Below are positions 61,378 through 64,000 of a stretch of 64,000 nucleotides of DNA, piece by piece. Below the pieces are notes generated by a model that ran no database searches, was not told where the DNA came from, and worked only from the letters and a program-made list of their open reading frames with translations. The stretch is taken from positions 1 to 64,000 of the forward strand of contig CAKSZY010000002.1 in NCBI GenBank assembly GCA_934526015.1, written 5' to 3'. Made by a program: the position numbers and the translations under genes. The DNA comes from an uncultured Dokdonella sp. Lineage in GTDB: Bacteria > Pseudomonadota > Gammaproteobacteria > Xanthomonadales > Rhodanobacteraceae. Within the stretch, counting starts at the first letter, position 1. The number at the start of each line of letters is the position of its first letter.

Positions 61378-61704
61378 TCAGGCCTTTTCCATGGTGCAGA
61401 GGAGCGGATGCTGGTGGCTGCGTGAAAACTCGTTGACCTGGGTGACCTTGGTCTCGGCGACCTCGCGCGTGTAAAGCCCGCACACGCCCTTGCCGCGGGT
61501 ATGCACGTGGAGCATGACCTGGGTGGCGCGCTCGCGGTTCATCGAGAAGAACGTCTCCAGCACGACCACGACGAAATCCATCGGCGTGAAGTCGTCGTTG
61601 AGGATGACCACCTGGTACATCGGCGGCTTCGCCAGTTCCGGCGGCGCGACCTCGACGGCGGTGCCTTGCGTGTGTTCATGCTCGTGGTCGGGCGTCGGGG
61701 ACAT
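61378..61704 (-). CDS. clpS: ClpS, N-end rule adaptor for ClpAP
   Basis: 108 aa. ClpS hands N-degron substrates to Clp[18 protein letters not shown] (about 30-46) forms the N-degron pocket, and [21 protein letters not shown] matches the family. A His/Glu-rich N-terminal tail (DHEHEHTQG) is flexible. ATG at 61704. clpS-clpA form an operon; the substrate-marking enzyme Aat is 2.7 kb away, so the whole leading-edge pathway is together. Confidence 0.96.
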   Translation of the reverse strand: MSPTPDHEHEHTQGTAVEVAPPELAKPPMYQVVILNDDFTPMDFVVVVLETFFSMNRERATQVMLHVHTRGKGVCGLYTREVAETKVTQVNEFSRSHQHPLLCTMEKA

Positions 61705-61804
61705 GCAGCAGGTGCGCGAAAACCGGATGATTGCGGCCAGTATAGGGTGCAGTTCCGGCGGTTCAAGCCGGCAGGCGCGACGCATCCTGTAGACTGCGCG
61801 GCGC

Positions 61805-62305
61805 ATGAATCGCCCCAATGCCGCCTCCACGCCCCGGACCGGCGACGACCGCGCCTGGTTCCCGCACGTCACCGTTGCCACCATCGTCTCGCGCGATGAC
61901 CGCTTCCTCATGGTCGAGGAGCGCGCGCACGGCCGCCTCGTGCTGAACCAGCCGGCCGGCCACCTCGAACCTGACGAAACCCTGCAGGCGGCCGCCGTGC
62001 GCGAGACGCTGGAGGAAACCGGCTGGACGGTCGAACTCGAACACCTCGTCGGCGTGCACCAGTGGACCAGCCCGCGATCGGGCAGCCACTTCGTCCGCCT
62101 GACCTTCGCTGCGCGAGCGGTGGCGCACGATCCCGCGCGCGCGCTCGACCGCGGCATCGTGCGCGCCCTGTGGATGAGCCGCGCCGAACTCGCCGCCGAG
62201 CAGGCACGCCTGCGCAGCCCGCTCGTGCTCGAAAGCGTCGATGAATGGCTGGCCGGGCGGCGCCTGCCGCTCGATGCCGTGCGTTTGTTGGGGGCCAGGA
62301 GCTAG
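61805..62305 (+). CDS. nudJ: Nudix hydrolase, NudJ-like phosphatase
   Basis: 166 aa. The Nudix box [20 protein letters not shown] with TGW (residues 52-74) fits GX5EX7REUXEEXGU completely. NudJ acts on thiamine pyrophosphate and related compounds in E. coli, where it also precedes mnmA; the exact substrate here is unknown. The stop codon (62303-62305) lies at the beginning of a G-rich repeat arm. Confidence 0.88.
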   Translation: MNRPNAASTPRTGDDRAWFPHVTVATIVSRDDRFLMVEERAHGRLVLNQPAGHLEPDETLQAAAVRETLEETGWTVELEHLVGVHQWTSPRSGSHFVRLTFAARAVAHDPARALDRGIVRALWMSRAELAAEQARLRSPLVLESVDEWLAGRRLPLDAVRLLGARS

Positions 62306-62538
62306 GGCGAGGGGCGAGGGGCGAGGGCTCGAAAATCCCGTGCACCTACGCGGGGGGGGGGGCGTTGTACAGACTGCAAAGCCGCACGCGGATTCGATCC
62401 TTGTGCCCTAGCCCCTAGCCCCTAGCCCCTAGCCCCTAGCCTCTAGCCTCTAGCCCCTAACCCCTAGCCCCTAGCCCCTAGCCCCTAACCCCTAGCCCCT
62501 AGCCCCTAGCCTCTAGCCCCTAGCCCCTGGTCCCTAGC
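62303..62538. repeat. Paired G-rich/C-rich heptamer repeat element, locus C
   Basis: The G-rich arm (62303-62330; GCGAGGG heptamers) begins with the nudJ stop. The spacer includes an 11-base G run (62352-62362). The C-rich arm (62406-62538) is 19 heptamers in a row, mostly CCCTAGC with CTCTAGC, CCCTAAC and CCCTGGT variants. It ends nine bases before the mnmA ATG, so the mnmA leader has no Shine-Dalgarno sequence. The element fills the 242-base gap and contains no gene. Array length is likely to vary among strains. Confidence 0.9.
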
Positions 62539-62547
62539 CCCACTCCG

Positions 62548-63666
62548 ATGAAACCGCCCCCCAAGATCATCGTCGGCATGTCCGGCGGCGTGGATTCCTC
62601 GGTCGCCGCCCTGCTGCTCGTGCGCGCTGGCGCGCAGCCGGCCGGGCTGTTCATGCAGAACTGGGAGGATGACGGGCACCTCGGCCCCTGCCACGCCGAG
62701 CAGGACCGCAAGGATGCCGTCGCCGTCTGCGCGCGCCTGGGCATGTCGATCCACTTGCGCAACTTCGCCGGCGAGTACCACGAGCAGGTATTCCGCCATT
62801 TCCTCGACGAGTACCGCGCCGGCCGCACGCCGAATCCGGACGTGCTGTGCAACCGCGAGATCAAGTTCAAGACCTTCCTCGACCACGCGCGTGCGCTCGG
62901 CGCCGATCGCATCGCCACCGGCCACTACGCGCGCACCGCCTGCGTCGACGGCCGCTGGCGCCTGCTGCGCGGCGTCGATGCCGGCAAGGACCAGAGCTAC
63001 TTCCTGCATGCGCTCGGCCAGCGGGCACTCGCCGCGACGCTGTTTCCGATCGGCGGGCTCGAGAAGGCCGAGGTGCGCCGCCTGGCCCGGGAAGCGGCGC
63101 TGCCGACCCACGCGAAGAAGGACTCGACCGGCATCTGCTTCATCGGCGAGCGCGACCTGCGCGAGTTCCTCGGCCGCTACATCCCGGCGCGTCCCGGCGA
63201 GATCCGCACGCCCGAGGGCCGCACGGTGGGCGAACATGCCGGCGTCTGGTACTACACGCTCGGTCAGCGCGGCGGTCTCGGCATCGGCGGACGCTCCGGT
63301 TCGAGCGGCGAACCGTGGTACGTGGTCGGCAAGGATGTCGGCAGCAACGTGCTCTACGCCGTGCAGGGCAATGCCAGCGACTGGCTGCTGTCACGGCGAC
63401 TGCTTGCGCACGCCGCAACCTGGATCGACGGCGCGCCTCCGGCGCAGGTGTTCACTTGCACGGCGAAGACGCGCTACCGCCAGGCCGACCAGGCCTGCCG
63501 CGTCGTCGTCGACGGCGATTCGCTCGAGGTGCACTTCGACGAGCCACAGCGCGCGGTGACGCCGGGCCAGTCGGTGGTGTTCTATGATGGCGACATCTGC
63601 CTAGGCGGCGGGGTCATCGAATGCAGCGACGCGCCACTCGGCGGTTGGGAGGGAGGCCATGCGTGA
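62548..63666 (+). CDS. mnmA: tRNA-specific 2-thiouridylase MnmA
   Basis: 372 aa. It makes s2U34 in tRNA-Lys, -Glu and -Gln. PP-loop SGGVDSS (12-18), catalytic C101 ([10 protein letters not shown]) and persulfide C197 (STGICFIG). The C-terminal beta-barrels are complete. ATG at 62548 with no clear ribosome site because heptamer repeats fill the leader. Its stop overlaps the hflD start region (eight bases), as in E. coli. Confidence 0.97.
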   Translation: MKPPPKIIVGMSGGVDSSVAALLLVRAGAQPAGLFMQNWEDDGHLGPCHAEQDRKDAVAVCARLGMSIHLRNFAGEYHEQVFRHFLDEYRAGRTPNPDVLCNREIKFKTFLDHARALGADRIATGHYARTACVDGRWRLLRGVDAGKDQSYFLHALGQRALAATLFPIGGLEKAEVRRLAREAALPTHAKKDSTGICFIGERDLREFLGRYIPARPGEIRTPEGRTVGEHAGVWYYTLGQRGGLGIGGRSGSSGEPWYVVGKDVGSNVLYAVQGNASDWLLSRRLLAHAATWIDGAPPAQVFTCTAKTRYRQADQACRVVVDGDSLEVHFDEPQRAVTPGQSVVFYDGDICLGGGVIECSDAPLGGWEGGHA

Positions 63667-64000
63667 AGCCCGCGTGATCGCCCTCGCCGGCGTCTTCCAG
63701 GCCTGTGCGCTGGTGCGCGAACTGGCAACCCAGGGCCGTGCCGATGCGGCGGCGGTGGAATCGAGCCTGGCCAGCGTGTTCCGCATCGACAGCGACAGTG
63801 CCAGCGACGTGTTCGGCGGCCTCGAGGGGATCCGCCGCGGCCTCGAGATCCTGCTTGCCAATCTCGACAGTCCGCAGCGCGACGCCGGCGTCGCCCAGCT
63901 GGCGGTCGGCGTGCTGCGCCTCGAACGCCGGCTCGCGCGGCGCGGCACCATGCTCGGCCGCCTCGGCGAAGGCATCAAGGCGATCCAGCGCCAGGTCGAC
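63659..64000 (+). CDS. hflD: HflD, high-frequency lysogenization protein (partial, 3' end beyond window)
   Basis: The first 114 residues (of about 205 in E. coli). [15 protein letters not shown] is the HflD start, and the Ala/Leu/Arg-rich all-helical sequence matches. It is a peripheral inner-membrane protein; in E. coli it binds lambda CII. ATG at 63659 has GGAGG two bases upstream and overlaps the mnmA end by eight bases. mnmA-hflD-purB order is usual. Confidence 0.92.
   Translation, partial: MREARVIALAGVFQACALVRELATQGRADAAAVESSLASVFRIDSDSASDVFGGLEGIRRGLEILLANLDSPQRDAGVAQLAVGVLRLERRLARRGTMLGRLGEGIKAIQRQVD

Noticed and set aside
62406..62538. CRISPR-like array
   Set aside because: Seven-base units without spacers and no cas genes nearby; a simple tandem repeat.

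Overview
The window is high-GC chromosomal DNA of a gammaproteobacterium. Gene content and order (miaA-hfq-hflX-hflK-hflC-DUF2065-purA, tRNA-Leu next to rnr, ftsK-lolA-rarA, clpS-clpA-infA with aat, a CopL-type copper operon) fit the Xanthomonadales/Lysobacterales, perhaps Rhodanobacteraceae-like. This placement is inferred from synteny and protein style, not from a search.

Layout. 1-548: dyad repeats downstream of rnr. 549-3038: rnr (minus). 3157-3241: tRNA-Leu(CAG), whose 3' end is the integration site of a mobile element at about 3242-19250. The element carries a tyrosine integrase, an AlpA-like regulator, a C4-type structured RNA candidate, a chain of tiny overlapping genes, a VirE-type replication ATPase, an array of AGGTTGGAC nonamers, small and large terminase genes, a ClpP-like protease, tail protein Z, a tape-measure protein and a toxin-antitoxin pair. 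I could not find a portal, major capsid, tail tube, tail tip or lysis gene. It is therefore either a decayed prophage or a compact satellite-like element.

19309-21665: a short stretch without genes, then a TPR-GGDEF diguanylate cyclase. 21776-28354 (minus): purA, DUF2065, hflC, hflK, hflX, hfq and miaA, transcribed from miaA towards purA. hflX appears to start at a CTG codon. 28681-30723: a membrane GGDEF-EAL protein with a degenerate GGDEF motif. 30802-31527: a secreted protein of unknown function. 31788-35488 (plus): tdh, tilS, xseB, ispA. 35490-39919: DUF4870 protein, pmbA and tldD (minus) with darP/yjgA (plus) between the last two; PmbA and TldD form one protease. 40228-42153: DEAD-box helicase.

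42242-53974 (minus): ftsK, lolA, then a copper cassette (copL, TolC-family lipoprotein, multicopper oxidase, CopA-type ATPase), then rarA and dacB. The cassette appears inserted between lolA and rarA. 54020-55087: ald (minus). 55294-58668 (plus): trxB, a repeat array, a FemAB/GNAT-like protein and aat. 58649-61704 (minus): infA, clpA, clpS. 61805-64000 (plus): a Nudix hydrolase, mnmA and the start of hflD.

Three families of intergenic dyad repeats are scattered through the core region: CTTCTCCCC/GGGGAGAAG hairpins; paired G-rich and C-rich heptamer arrays (three loci, two of them directly upstream of the tRNA-modification genes miaA and mnmA); and ACACGGAGC-type dyads, including a 3.5-copy tandem array of about 127 bp units after trxB.
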